Positions 14,400 through 23,381 of a stretch of 28,934 nucleotides of DNA are shown here, in pieces. The position numbers were made by a program, and so were the translations under genes. Location: positions 1-28,934 of the IMG/VR virus record IMGVR_UViG_3300042345_000683. The stretch is one strand, 5' to 3'. This stretch comes from a virus. The notes below the pieces were generated by a model. It worked only from the letters and a program-made list of their open reading frames with translations. It did no database searches and was not told the DNA's origin. How positions within the stretch are numbered: position 1 is the first letter of the stretch; each line of letters starts with the position of its first letter.

Positions 14400-17300
14400 T
14401 CACTCTTCAACGAATTGACTTGCGTCTCCAATGCGTTTTGCAATGAGAGAAATGCCATTGTTGTCAGTAGGATGCTCTACTGCTTTTACAGTGACAATTC
14501 CCTCTTCGTTCATTTCCACATCAATCACTCTTGCTGAACGCTTTGAAAGCTTAGAAGACTTTCTTCCCACTGCAAACAAATAGCCTTCATACTTAGCCAA
14601 TGAATCAGCAATGCCATTGCGAACAAGCACATTCTGCTTATTGAATGTATTCTGCTTGCCGTTATAAAGAAAGAAGTCATAAAGACTACCACCAGCTTTC
14701 TCTGGAAGCTCTCCACCAATGGGAAGATTAAGTTCTCCTCCAGCTAAAATGCTGCCAGTATGCAAATCGTCCCACGTTTCCTGCCCAATGTCAATATACA
14801 CATAAGAGCCAGGAGCAATGGAAGCTTCGGAAGGCAGTGTTTGTAGCTCATACGCTTTTCTCGATAAATTACGCATGAGACACATAAGCCTTGCCACATA
14901 CACGGCCTGATTTCGCGTGGTAACAAATTGAGACAAGTCGAGAGTTTCACGAATACACAATGCTTCGTTCGCGCTCTTGAGTCTCAATGTCACGCTTTCA
15001 TTGCGAGGAAAATATTCATCGCTTTCTGAATCCCTGTAAATAGCCGTGACAATCACATCTTGCGTGGATGCTCCGTAATCCACGAATTCTTCCTTATAAG
15101 ATCCTTCAAGAATATTGCCCTGGTTGAACAATGTAGAAATAGGGAGTGGTCTGTCTGATAAAATTCTTCCATTTCCATCGGCTGGTACAGAAGGCACAAG
15201 AGTGGTTTGCCCTCCAATCGTGGCAAGCTCTAACAAGCTAAATGCAGAAGCTTGCGCCCAGAATTCACGCCATGATTGAGGGTCAATAATTGCTCCGTCC
15301 ATGAAGAGCTTATTGCGCTGACAAAAAGCTTGGGCTTCTGCAAGACGTGGCATGTTGATGGATTCAATGCGAGCATATTGACCAATGCCATTGTCTTTGT
15401 CTAAAACAGTATCAATGAAGATTTCTGGTGCATAGCTAGACGATCTAGCCTTGGGCGATGCAACAAAAGCATCCACTTGAGCAGCAGAAGCATAACTATT
15501 AGCATTGCCAGAAAGCGCTCTTACCTTCTTGCCCTTTTCCACCCATACTGTTACGTCCCGCAAATCTTGAAATCCACGTCCTGCAAAAGCATGCACTGCC
15601 AGCGTAGACAAGCCTCGATACAGTGATGCGTTGTAATCGCTCCAATTGTCTTTCAATTGCTCATTAACTGCAGCAATTGTAAGTTCTGGCGCTTGCTCAT
15701 AGGAATACCTTGTTTGCGTGCGCACGTCGTAATTAAACAGCTCCCATTCCATCGACTCCTTAGGCCCTTTATTCAATGGAGGCCATGCACTAAATGGAGT
15801 GGTGATAAAGCCATTAAATTCAACGACAATATCATTTACACCAGGAGCATTGCTGCTGTTTAGTTGACGCTTTCTGCTGTTGGCGTTAACGTAAGCGTAG
15901 CCAACGAAGTTAATTCCTCTACAACCAGCTTCCGCCTCTGGATCCGTCACGGGAGTTAAGCGAATCTTCCACTCAGCCGTACCACCCCCTTGCTTAATAA
16001 AGCGGAAATAAGTGAAAATATCTTGCTGAACAGATCCTCTAATGCAAAACACATAAGGAATGGTCTTGTATTGATCGTTGTCTAATGCATATTCACAAGT
16101 GAACATTGCAGTGCGAGGTTGTTGACCATTCTCTCCATTCTTGTAACCATAGTCGTCTTCGTCAGTGCCATATTTCCTTTGGCGACCATTGACCTGCCTG
16201 AAGAGCTGAAGCTTTAGCGAAAGCTCAATTGCTTCGCATTTTGTCACTGAAGAATAAGCGGCCTGATCAATTCGGGCCAAACATTTTGTGCCATTGCGTT
16301 CTAGGACACTGCTGTACAAGATGGGACTATTCTCTATTAATTGCTCCAATGCGTCTATCTCCTTCTGGAGAGTCACTGTCTTCTTACGCAGCGAATTACG
16401 CTTTTCTCTTAATTGCTTCTTTTGCTTCTGATCATAAAAAAAGCTTACTTCTAGATCTTCCTCAATATCTGCTATTTGCTGATTTAGAAGGACAATAGTC
16501 TGCTCTTTCTCTGAAATCTGCTCCTGATACTTCACCCTGTCTTGCCCTTCGTCCTCGCCATTCCACGCTTCGTTGTAACCAATGCTTGGCATCGGCCCTG
16601 ACGTTTCACAAACTAACGTGGCCTTAAGAGAACTAAATTCAATTTCTCCGCGCCCATCGTCTGTGTAAGCTACTTTCTTTGCCCTAAAAATAGCCCCGCC
16701 AAGTTTATACAAAGACCCATCATCAAATACTGCCGCTGCGTTCCTCAAAATGCTTTCAATGGCTTCGCGACCGTCTGCCCCTTTTAAGCTGTTGCTAGTA
16801 GTACTAGCAATGGTGACAACAATTTCTCCATCCTTTGGAAAATTTGGTCGATTATTTGTGCCCTCCCAATATCCTTGAGTGCCACTAATTGAAATGGGAA
16901 CAAAATCACTGGGATCTCGTCCTCCATTGCCTTTTAGTTCAATTGCTTTTGGGCGAATGGGAACAATGCCAGTGATGCTGCAAGTGTTGCTAGTGGTTGG
17001 AGCATAAGATTGGCTAAAGCCTTTCTTGTTAGCCTTAGCATGGGACAATGCAGCAGTTGTAACATTTGCAGAGTTGCCATACCACGTAGGATCTTCTTTG
17101 AAGGCATTGACAGAAATGTCTCCAATGGGAGTGAAATCCTGGTAAGTAGTGGGGCCATTATCACTAAAGTACAGCCATGCCTTGCTCCTTACCACTTGAT
17201 CAAAAGGAAGCTGACCCACTGCAGTGCGCTCAGGCTTGATCTCTTCAACAGTGGACGCCCCAATGGAAAGCATGAGCTGCATGAATTGTGAGCCGCCATA

Positions 17301-17726
17301 GCTCAATACGGCGCTCCACAAAAGCAAAGTGGAAAGCCTGACGCCACCATTACGATTTTGATCCGTGTTGGTGTAGACAAGTCCCACTGGTTCTCCATAG
17401 CGAGACACTTCTTGAACACCATTGAAGCCAAAACGCGGCACTGCACGCTGCTCTCTAGTGTTACGTCCCTGTCCTCTCGGCTGTTCTGGCTGTGGAGCAA
17501 GCAATGCTGCTGCCACTTGCAAGATAGTGCCGATAATTGTAAGGACTAAAGCAATGGTGCCAGCAGGCTCATTCCTAATGTCAAAAACAGTGCCTTGTTT
17601 CGCATCAATATATTCTTGCTTCGCACAAACAAAATCCAGATATTCTTGCTTCGTTACGCCAAGAGCTTCAATTAAACCATGTTCATAAGGAAGCAGCGGG
17701 CGATCATTAGAACTATTCCCCGCCAT
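14400..17726 (-). CDS. Central tail tip / host-specificity protein, lambda gpJ-like
   Basis: An 1108-residue protein placed last in the M-L-K-J series after the tape measure, as lambda J is. The N-terminus has a hydrophobic segment (about 56-77, GTIALVLTIIGTILQVAAALL) and a second one near 130-157, as in the small I-type/J tail-tip proteins. GFNGVQEVSRYGEPVGLVY resembles the start of tail-tip hubs. A coiled-coil insertion of about 75 residues (about 390-465, rich in Glu, Lys and Gln) interrupts the fold. The C-terminal half has hub-like features (YSYEQAPELTIAAV, NNLFMDG-type segment, LYVYIDIGQE). Start ATG 17726 overlaps the upstream gene by 14 nt. Assignment is by context plus weak similarity. 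Confidence 0.72.
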   Translation of the reverse strand: MAGNSSNDRPLLPYEHGLIEALGVTKQEYLDFVCAKQEYIDAKQGTVFDIRNEPAGTIALVLTIIGTILQVAAALLAPQPEQPRGQGRNTREQRAVPRFGFNGVQEVSRYGEPVGLVYTNTDQNRNGGVRLSTLLLWSAVLSYGGSQFMQLMLSIGASTVEEIKPERTAVGQLPFDQVVRSKAWLYFSDNGPTTYQDFTPIGDISVNAFKEDPTWYGNSANVTTAALSHAKANKKGFSQSYAPTTSNTCSITGIVPIRPKAIELKGNGGRDPSDFVPISISGTQGYWEGTNNRPNFPKDGEIVVTIASTTSNSLKGADGREAIESILRNAAAVFDDGSLYKLGGAIFRAKKVAYTDDGRGEIEFSSLKATLVCETSGPMPSIGYNEAWNGEDEGQDRVKYQEQISEKEQTIVLLNQQIADIEEDLEVSFFYDQKQKKQLREKRNSLRKKTVTLQKEIDALEQLIENSPILYSSVLERNGTKCLARIDQAAYSSVTKCEAIELSLKLQLFRQVNGRQRKYGTDEDDYGYKNGENGQQPRTAMFTCEYALDNDQYKTIPYVFCIRGSVQQDIFTYFRFIKQGGGTAEWKIRLTPVTDPEAEAGCRGINFVGYAYVNANSRKRQLNSSNAPGVNDIVVEFNGFITTPFSAWPPLNKGPKESMEWELFNYDVRTQTRYSYEQAPELTIAAVNEQLKDNWSDYNASLYRGLSTLAVHAFAGRGFQDLRDVTVWVEKGKKVRALSGNANSYASAAQVDAFVASPKARSSSYAPEIFIDTVLDKDNGIGQYARIESINMPRLAEAQAFCQRNKLFMDGAIIDPQSWREFWAQASAFSLLELATIGGQTTLVPSVPADGNGRILSDRPLPISTLFNQGNILEGSYKEEFVDYGASTQDVIVTAIYRDSESDEYFPRNESVTLRLKSANEALCIRETLDLSQFVTTRNQAVYVARLMCLMRNLSRKAYELQTLPSEASIAPGSYVYIDIGQETWDDLHTGSILAGGELNLPIGGELPEKAGGSLYDFFLYNGKQNTFNKQNVLVRNGIADSLAKYEGYLFAVGRKSSKLSKRSARVIDVEMNEEGIVTVKAVEHPTDNNGISLIAKRIGDASQFVEE

Positions 17727-18117
17727 CCTTCTTGCCCCAATAAAGACGTATTCTAGGCAAATTATACAACTTCGCCCTTACAACTTTCTCCCCTGCTGAG
17801 ATGAAAAGAAAACCATCATCATCAACAACTGTGCCCAAGGCCAGTCCTCCAGTGTTGCCACATAAATAGCCCATTGCCCCAATGCGAGCATCGCACTGAT
17901 CTGCATTTTCTTTCATCCATCTTGCAATCATTGCACCAGGAAATTTCTCTTCCTCCCATTTCTCATATATCCATTCGAAATCTTGCGAATAGTCATAAAG
18001 ACCAAGCCTTCTTCTTGCTTCGCTCATTAGCTGTAAACAATCAGTGGCCCCTTCATTGGGCTTCTTCCCCCATTGATACGGAAGACCAATTAAATCATTG
18101 AAACAAACAAAGCTCAT
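17713..18117 (-). CDS. NlpC/P60-like tail protein, lambda gpK-like, probably inactive
   Basis: A 134-residue protein with the opening of a tail-associated NlpC/P60 or DUF6950 domain: GLPYQWGKKPNEGATDCLQLM, with Cys27 at the catalytic position. In lambda this domain (gpK) cleaves peptidoglycan and is a tail-tip component. The whole protein contains no histidine, so the Cys-His dyad cannot form. It may be structural only. The C-terminal part (GLALGTVVDDDGFLFIS) keeps the strand order of the family. ATG 18117 overlaps the previous stop (ATGA), and the end overlaps the gpJ-like start by 14 nt. Confidence 0.72.
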   Translation of the reverse strand: MSFVCFNDLIGLPYQWGKKPNEGATDCLQLMSEARRRLGLYDYSQDFEWIYEKWEEEKFPGAMIARWMKENADQCDARIGAMGYLCGNTGGLALGTVVDDDGFLFISAGEKVVRAKLYNLPRIRLYWGKKDGGE

Positions 18118-18602
18118 CGCAGTGAAATTTCTGCACTTGTCGGCAATGGTCCAACCAAGCTGCGGGAGAATGTAGCACGAGGAAACTGTCCTCCCACGCT
18201 ATCCATTGAGCTTCTAAATCGCAGTTCAATGGTAGTGTCCGAAAAGGCAGAGCCAATGCCAATATACTGCTCTCTATATGATGCGCCTGTGAATGCATTA
18301 ATGGCATTGAGCCAGTAAGTGGTCAAGGTGAGACGACTGAGCCTGTTTCCATTACCTTGTTCCACAATACGCATAGCAAATGCATCATTTGGCAGCAAAA
18401 GCTGCATCATTGCATTGTCTCCGCCAATATTGGCTACAGTTCCTTCAATGCGAAATGGAGCAAAAGTATACCTTACATTACTTCCTGGAACCTGCTTTGT
18501 TTCACCAATAAAATAGTTTTGATAGTAATTTGTACTAGTCTTGTTTCCATTACTGTCGTACATGATTAGCTCAAAAAATTGAGCCGCGCGAATGGTCGTC
18601 AT
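18114..18602 (-). CDS. Minor tail protein, lambda gpL-position (DUF1833-like)
   Basis: A 162-residue beta-rich protein. It shows APFRIEGTVANIGGDNAMMQLLLPNDAF in the middle and an ending with FPRATFSRSLVGPLPTSA, the kind of proline-rich finish seen in DUF1833-like tail proteins. It follows the gpM-like gene and precedes the gpK-like gene, which is the place of lambda gpL. It overlaps both neighbours by 4 nt (ATGA), so all are translationally coupled. No iron-sulfur cysteine cluster like that in lambda gpL is present. Confidence 0.65.
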   Translation of the reverse strand: MTTIRAAQFFELIMYDSNGNKTSTNYYQNYFIGETKQVPGSNVRYTFAPFRIEGTVANIGGDNAMMQLLLPNDAFAMRIVEQGNGNRLSRLTLTTYWLNAINAFTGASYREQYIGIGSAFSDTTIELRFRSSMDSVGGQFPRATFSRSLVGPLPTSAEISLR

Positions 18603-19033
18603 ACCAAGTCTCCAATGAAAGTAATGGAAATAGTGCTTAGTGCTAACACTGTGCTTTCTACTTGTGGGGAATCAGCATAAAACCATTGCACATTGGGAAT
18701 AGTGCGAAAGTTATCGAACGTTGCATCTTTTTTGTAGCCAGAAAACAATTCCCTTGGTATGCGAAATCCTTCGGTGGAGCCATATTGACCATGGTAGTGA
18801 TCAAAAATAGTATTAAGCACTCCTTCATCTACGTTTTCGAACGTTAGTTCAAGCGTATAGCCCGATGCTTTATTGCCAAAACTTCTGCGAACAGTTTTAC
18901 CAGACAAGCTTGTATAAGCTTTCACTGGATAGACGCCCATCGTAAAACGACGAGACGTGGGGCGAATGGCATCATTCGCCTTGATGTCATCCACTTTGCG
19001 GGCGGGAGAAACGTTAGAAGGAAAGTCTGCCAT
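18599..19033 (-). CDS. Minor tail protein, lambda gpM-like
   Basis: A 144-residue protein with the pattern of gpM-type minor tail proteins: FDHYHGQYGSTEGFRIPRELF near residue 80-100, FRTIPNVQWFYADSP, and a final beta strand ending in FIGDLV. It sits directly after the tape measure (2-nt gap), as lambda M does, and probably forms part of the tail tip. Its stop overlaps the start of the next gene (ATGA). Confidence 0.75.
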   Translation of the reverse strand: MADFPSNVSPARKVDDIKANDAIRPTSRRFTMGVYPVKAYTSLSGKTVRRSFGNKASGYTLELTFENVDEGVLNTIFDHYHGQYGSTEGFRIPRELFSGYKKDATFDNFRTIPNVQWFYADSPQVESTVLALSTISITFIGDLV

Positions 19034-19035
19034 GA

Positions 19036-22000
19036 TTAACGCATGCCCACTTTACGACGAGCAGAAGGAGAATTCTGAAGCTTGTCTAAGGCTAGCGAAG
19101 CCCCACGATTGGCACCGTCACGAGCAGCCATTTTACGGGTTTCAGCCATTGCCGCTTGTAGCTGTGCCACATCCACGTATTCCCTGTCGCCAAATTTAGT
19201 GGTTTGGAAGCTCATGGAGAGCACAGGAGAAGAAGATTGTTGACGGGCGTTGTCTGAGAGCAAGTCACGAGAAGACTGACCACGCATTTGCACGGGAATG
19301 CTCTTGCCATCGGGAAGAGGAACAATGGCTTCGTTGTACTTGCCTTCGCCTACAAGACCGAGAGTGGGACCAGAGACAACGCCACCATTAGCGAAGGCAC
19401 GGAAACCGCCAGAAGCAATGCCACCATTTGCAAAACCTGCAAAATTCGGGGCCATATTCCCAGCCGCATCTGTATATTGCCGCATAGGAGCAAGAGTGCC
19501 TTCTGTAATGCCAAATTTTGACATGTCTGCTCCACCGCCTCCTCCGAGTCCCGCAAACATTTTTGCAATGCCAATGGCGATATAAGTGGAGATCATTTGT
19601 GAAGCAGCTTGAGACAATGATTGACCAACACTTTGTAAGAAATTGGCAAACACTTCTTTTGCGGTGGCAGTGCCGCTAATCATATTTACTATGCCTTCAG
19701 TCAAAACATTAGCAAAAGCAGAACTAACTCCTTGAATGGCACCTTGTAGCCCTTCAAAAACACTACGAAGCTGCATTGCTGTCGTTTCAACGTTAGCAAG
19801 CTGAGTGGCATAGTCTCTGTCTCCATATCGTGCCATTGCTTGTTCAAACACGCTGGAAGCTTCTCCTGTGAAGCCAGCTTGCAAGCCCCCTCCAATTAAA
19901 CCAAGTCCAGTTTGCGCTTCTCTAAGATTTTTCGTTTTCTCTAGGTTTTCTTTTAGTCGCGCTTCTTCCTCTGATAAAACCTGAACAGCTTGTGCCTGTT
20001 GCCTAAGTTTTTCAATGTAGGGACCAACAATTTTTAACTGTTTTTCTGTGAGTCCTGTCGTTTCGCGTTTAATTTGCGCCTCAATTTTTTCTGACTCGGA
20101 AAGATTTTCTTGCCCCACCGTTAAAGCGGCGATGCTATCTTTTAATTCATTGGTTTTGTTTTCAAAGGTATCAGATCGTCCGATAAGATCTCCTAGTAGG
20201 GCTTTTCGGTATTCTGCTGTGACATTTTCTCTCGCCAATACAGCAGCATTTTGCATTGAGGCTTGAGCAGTGCCACGCTGAGCCTCCTTGTACTCCCCTA
20301 GTGTTTTAATTGCGGCTTGATACTGAGCCTCAACAATGTCGAGGCCATATTCATAGTCTAACTCTGCTTTTGCTAGTTCTTTCTGAGAGGAAGTAAGATC
20401 TGACTGTGCGTCTACAAGTGTTTTCTGGAGAGCAAGGCGCTCCCTAAGCACTTTTGTTTCGTCTTCCGCGAAATCCTTAAGCTCTTTTGCCTTCTTCGCT
20501 TTTTTTCCTTTGCCTCCAGCGGCATCTAAGCTCATGCCTGCCCCTGGCCCGCCAAAAGTAAAATCCTTTCCGCCAGGAGCGGAAGCGGCGTCAAGAGCAG
20601 CTTGGCCACCAGCAGCAGCAAATTGAGCCTGAAGCTGCTGACGCCTCGTCTCTAGTGGGCTCTGCGCGGCACCTCTCCTTCTTCCTCCAGTTTGACCAGC
20701 AGCAATTTGAGCATTTACTTTGTCAAGCTCAGCCTTTATCTCAGCCACTCCAACCATGCCAAGCAAACGCCTTATCTCCCTAATAGCGCCACTGAATGCC
20801 CTTGTAATTGCTGTGCTAACTTGCACAGCAACTTTCAAAATACTTCCAACAATTCTGGCAAAATCCGTTGCCAGAACGGCCCAGTCTCTAAGATACTGCG
20901 CAATAAATTCTTTGTTTTGATTCGCCCAGTTGCTAAAACCAGAAATCGTTTCAGCAAAGAAATCTTGAAATACTGCGCCCGCTGGCCCTAACGCAGATCC
21001 AATAGCAATCTGCATGTCATTCATCGCCTTCTCAAGGCGACGCCCAGCAAATTCAGGACCAGTCGCTAATCTCTCTGAAAACTTTGCATAGTCTTCGTAA
21101 TTCTTTTTAGCGAAATCAACAAAATCGCCAACTGTTACCTTGCCTTGCTCAAGTGCGCCTTGCAGCTCATCAAAGCTCATTTTGTTTGCTTGCGCAAACT
21201 TAACCACGGCCCCAGGGAATCTTTCTCCTAATTGACCGCGAAGCTCTTCTGCTTGTACGCTGCCCTTGCTGAAGATTTGCACCACTGCTCGCATGGCACC
21301 ATCAACATCTTCCATGGAGCCACCAACGGAAGATACGGCCAATACAACACCTTCTAAAATTTGCTGAGTTTCTTGAACACTTAGTCCGTACTGTTTGGTA
21401 TTAACCCTCAATTGAGTGAATTGACGATACACCCGTTCAATGGGGACCACGAGGGTATTACTACTTTCTGCGATTGCTTTTTGCGCCTCAGCAAAATCGG
21501 CAGCGTCAATGGAAGCGAGAGCGAGTCCACGTTGCAATTGTTGAATGGTCGCAGCGGTGTTTGTTACGCCTGCAGCCATTGTGCCAAGATTATCTGCTAG
21601 CTGACCAAAAGCAGCGCCTGCAAATGCTCCAGGAACGCCTCCCATTAAACCGCCAGCAATGCCGCCAACGGCACTGCCAACGCCGCCTCCTAAACCTCCG
21701 CCATATAAGAAAGCACCACCAGCGGCTCCTAGGCGTTGTCCACCAGTAAGAGGGCGACGAGTTTGTTTTTCAATGCCTCCTTCTACACTGACAATCTCCT
21801 TATTAAGCTGCTTCCACTCTGTAGTATCAGGAGCAATTTCTCTAGCTCTATTACGCAATACAATAAGTTTTGCTTCAAGAGCATTTAAACTGCCAGGCGC
21901 AAATGCGCCTAGGCTTTCTTGCATTTGAATGCTTTCAGCGAGGCGATCTGTCGCTTTGAGCTGGGAATTGATTTGTCCAATTTGCCTTTGCAAATCAATC

Positions 22001-22416
22001 CAAGGCGCCGTATTCGGCGCCAATTGCGAAGCTTCAATTCGAGCTGCTTGCAACTCTTTGTTTAGACGGACAAGGCTTGCTTCGTCAAAAGATTGCGCTT
22101 GCCCGCGAAGGCGCAATGGCTCAGCAGCAAGCTGACCGCGCTCTCTTTGGCCTTCTCTAAAACCCAAACTAGCAGCAGTAGAACGAAAAGCCCCTGATCC
22201 AATTTGCAAGCGAGAAAGCTTGCGTTGCATGTTTTCTATCTGCTTATCTAACTGCCTAAATGTTGCATTCAAATCCGCCTGTAAAGGAGCAGCATCAAGC
22301 GTGATTTTTACGCTTTTGCCAGTGCGAGCTACTTGAGCTACTTTTCTATTGACCTCTTCAATTTCACGAATAATTCTGCTGGCATTAGTCGTAAAATCAA
22401 TCGTATAACGTGCCAT
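19036..22416 (-). CDS. Tail tape measure protein
   Basis: An 1126-residue protein. It has long helical N-terminal stretches (IIREIEEVNRKVAQV and further), a glycine-rich hydrophobic block near residues 222-275, and the tape-measure N-terminal core motif AEELRGQLGERFPGAVVKFA near residue 395. Long coiled coils follow (EDETKVLRERLALQK, QRGTAQASMQN). The C-terminus has FANGGVVSGPTLGLVGEGKYNEAIVPL, a frequent ending in tape measures. It sets tail length: at 0.15 nm per residue, about 170 nm, which fits a long siphovirus tail (family rule plus inference). Start ATG overlaps the previous stop by 1 nt. Confidence 0.93.
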   Translation of the reverse strand: MARYTIDFTTNASRIIREIEEVNRKVAQVARTGKSVKITLDAAPLQADLNATFRQLDKQIENMQRKLSRLQIGSGAFRSTAASLGFREGQRERGQLAAEPLRLRGQAQSFDEASLVRLNKELQAARIEASQLAPNTAPWIDLQRQIGQINSQLKATDRLAESIQMQESLGAFAPGSLNALEAKLIVLRNRAREIAPDTTEWKQLNKEIVSVEGGIEKQTRRPLTGGQRLGAAGGAFLYGGGLGGGVGSAVGGIAGGLMGGVPGAFAGAAFGQLADNLGTMAAGVTNTAATIQQLQRGLALASIDAADFAEAQKAIAESSNTLVVPIERVYRQFTQLRVNTKQYGLSVQETQQILEGVVLAVSSVGGSMEDVDGAMRAVVQIFSKGSVQAEELRGQLGERFPGAVVKFAQANKMSFDELQGALEQGKVTVGDFVDFAKKNYEDYAKFSERLATGPEFAGRRLEKAMNDMQIAIGSALGPAGAVFQDFFAETISGFSNWANQNKEFIAQYLRDWAVLATDFARIVGSILKVAVQVSTAITRAFSGAIREIRRLLGMVGVAEIKAELDKVNAQIAAGQTGGRRRGAAQSPLETRRQQLQAQFAAAGGQAALDAASAPGGKDFTFGGPGAGMSLDAAGGKGKKAKKAKELKDFAEDETKVLRERLALQKTLVDAQSDLTSSQKELAKAELDYEYGLDIVEAQYQAAIKTLGEYKEAQRGTAQASMQNAAVLARENVTAEYRKALLGDLIGRSDTFENKTNELKDSIAALTVGQENLSESEKIEAQIKRETTGLTEKQLKIVGPYIEKLRQQAQAVQVLSEEEARLKENLEKTKNLREAQTGLGLIGGGLQAGFTGEASSVFEQAMARYGDRDYATQLANVETTAMQLRSVFEGLQGAIQGVSSAFANVLTEGIVNMISGTATAKEVFANFLQSVGQSLSQAASQMISTYIAIGIAKMFAGLGGGGGADMSKFGITEGTLAPMRQYTDAAGNMAPNFAGFANGGIASGGFRAFANGGVVSGPTLGLVGEGKYNEAIVPLPDGKSIPVQMRGQSSRDLLSDNARQQSSSPVLSMSFQTTKFGDREYVDVAQLQAAMAETRKMAARDGANRGASLALDKLQNSPSARRKVGMR

Positions 22417-22928
22417 CAGCGGCGCCCTCCTTGACGAAGCATACTTTCAATAATCCCTTCAATTTCGTCTAAAGTGGGCTCGGTCCAAGGGCGAGCTGGC
22501 AGCCGCTTATTGGATTTGCTAACCATGCCGTCATGTACGCCTTCTGCCACTTCATCATCCCAAATAAATTCAACAACTGAATTACCAATCTGCTCCCTTC
22601 GTTTACTTTGCAGCAATGCGCCAGTATCAATAATGTCCCTAGGGCTATTAACTACTTGTCCATTCTTTCTTCGCGTTTCATTTGGCCAGTCCCATTTTTC
22701 GCTTGTCATTTGCTGGTCAAAATCGGCATCAGCCCAATCCATTGCTCTTTCAAAAGTGCGACCGTTAATGCCCCTTAGTTGACGAAGCTCGTTTCCTTCA
22801 TATTCAGTTATTTGCGCACCAGCGAACCGCCTTGCGTTTCTTGACAATGCAGATAATCCATCAAGAAGTCTGCCAATTGCGCTATCAGCTCGAAATGCAT
22901 TACTCTCAAAGCGAAGCTGATAGGCCAT
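22416..22928 (-). CDS. HK97 gp10-like minor tail / tail completion protein
   Basis: A 170-residue protein with a SPRDIIDTGALLQSKRRE segment, a VEFIWDDEVAEGVHDG segment and PARPWTEPTLDEIEGII at the end. This order (DTG-x-L-x-S, then A-x-x-VHxG, then RPWT) resembles HK97 gp10-like and related tail proteins. Such genes often lie upstream of the tail tube gene; here it lies between the tail chaperone and the tape measure. It overlaps the tape measure start by 1 nt. The exact role is uncertain. Confidence 0.6.
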   Translation of the reverse strand: MAYQLRFESNAFRADSAIGRLLDGLSALSRNARRFAGAQITEYEGNELRQLRGINGRTFERAMDWADADFDQQMTSEKWDWPNETRRKNGQVVNSPRDIIDTGALLQSKRREQIGNSVVEFIWDDEVAEGVHDGMVSKSNKRLPARPWTEPTLDEIEGIIESMLRQGGRR

Positions 22929-22964
22929 TATTAATTAAGCCATAATAGCTCCAATCTAACATTT

Positions 22965-23375
22965 TCAACTAAGTTCAGCGCCAATCATGCCTACAATTGC
23001 GGCTGGCAGCTTCTCATTTTTTAAGGCCCACTCAAGCGCTTCTTTTGTTGATGGCTTCAATGAAGACATGCCATCATCAAGCTCGTAAGGCAAAAATTGG
23101 TCCAACTTTACCTTGCTGCCCTTTGCCCCTAGTGCTCCCATCACAACCATTGCTAACTTCGCAGTGCTAACACTTGCCGCATTTGTTCTTGCTTGCAAAG
23201 TTTTATAGCTTTTTTCAAGAACATCCGCAATCAACTTGACGGGAAGACGGGCGAAATTACCTGCTTGAAATAATGGATCGGCTAGTTGCAATGAAGCTAT
23301 TTGGCAATATATTTCCGTCCAATCAGTGGCATTATCAATAGCTTCGTCGGCTTGCTTTGCAAGCCGCTCTATTAG
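22965..23375 (-). CDS. Tail assembly chaperone, frameshift-accessed T part
   Basis: An open frame of 136 codons, reached by a -1 shift at A AAA AAC (23375-23381) near the end of the upstream gene. It then reads through CTA ATA GAG without a stop to the stop at 22965. The product would be a 309-residue fusion, as in lambda gpG-gpGT. The sequence (ADPLFQAGNFARLPVKLIADVL, MVVMGALG, EALEWALKNEK) is helical. Without frameshifting the only early starts are TTG codons; the first ATG is far inside, which supports shift-only expression. The tape measure follows after one gene, matching the usual placement of this pair. Confidence 0.75.
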   Translation of the reverse strand, partial: LIERLAKQADEAIDNATDWTEIYCQIASLQLADPLFQAGNFARLPVKLIADVLEKSYKTLQARTNAASVSTAKLAMVVMGALGAKGSKVKLDQFLPYELDDGMSSLKPSTKEALEWALKNEKLPAAIVGMIGAELS

Positions 23376-23381
23376 TTTTTT
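23348..23381 (-). other. Programmed -1 ribosomal frameshift site
   Basis: The slippery heptamer A AAA AAC (23381-23375) is in the correct phase of the upstream gene (codons AGA AAA AAC TAA). An 8-nt spacer (TAATAGAG) is followed by a perfect hairpin CGGCTTGC-AAA-GCAAGCCG (23366-23348; 8-bp stem). The zero-frame stop immediately follows the heptamer. Confidence 0.85.
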
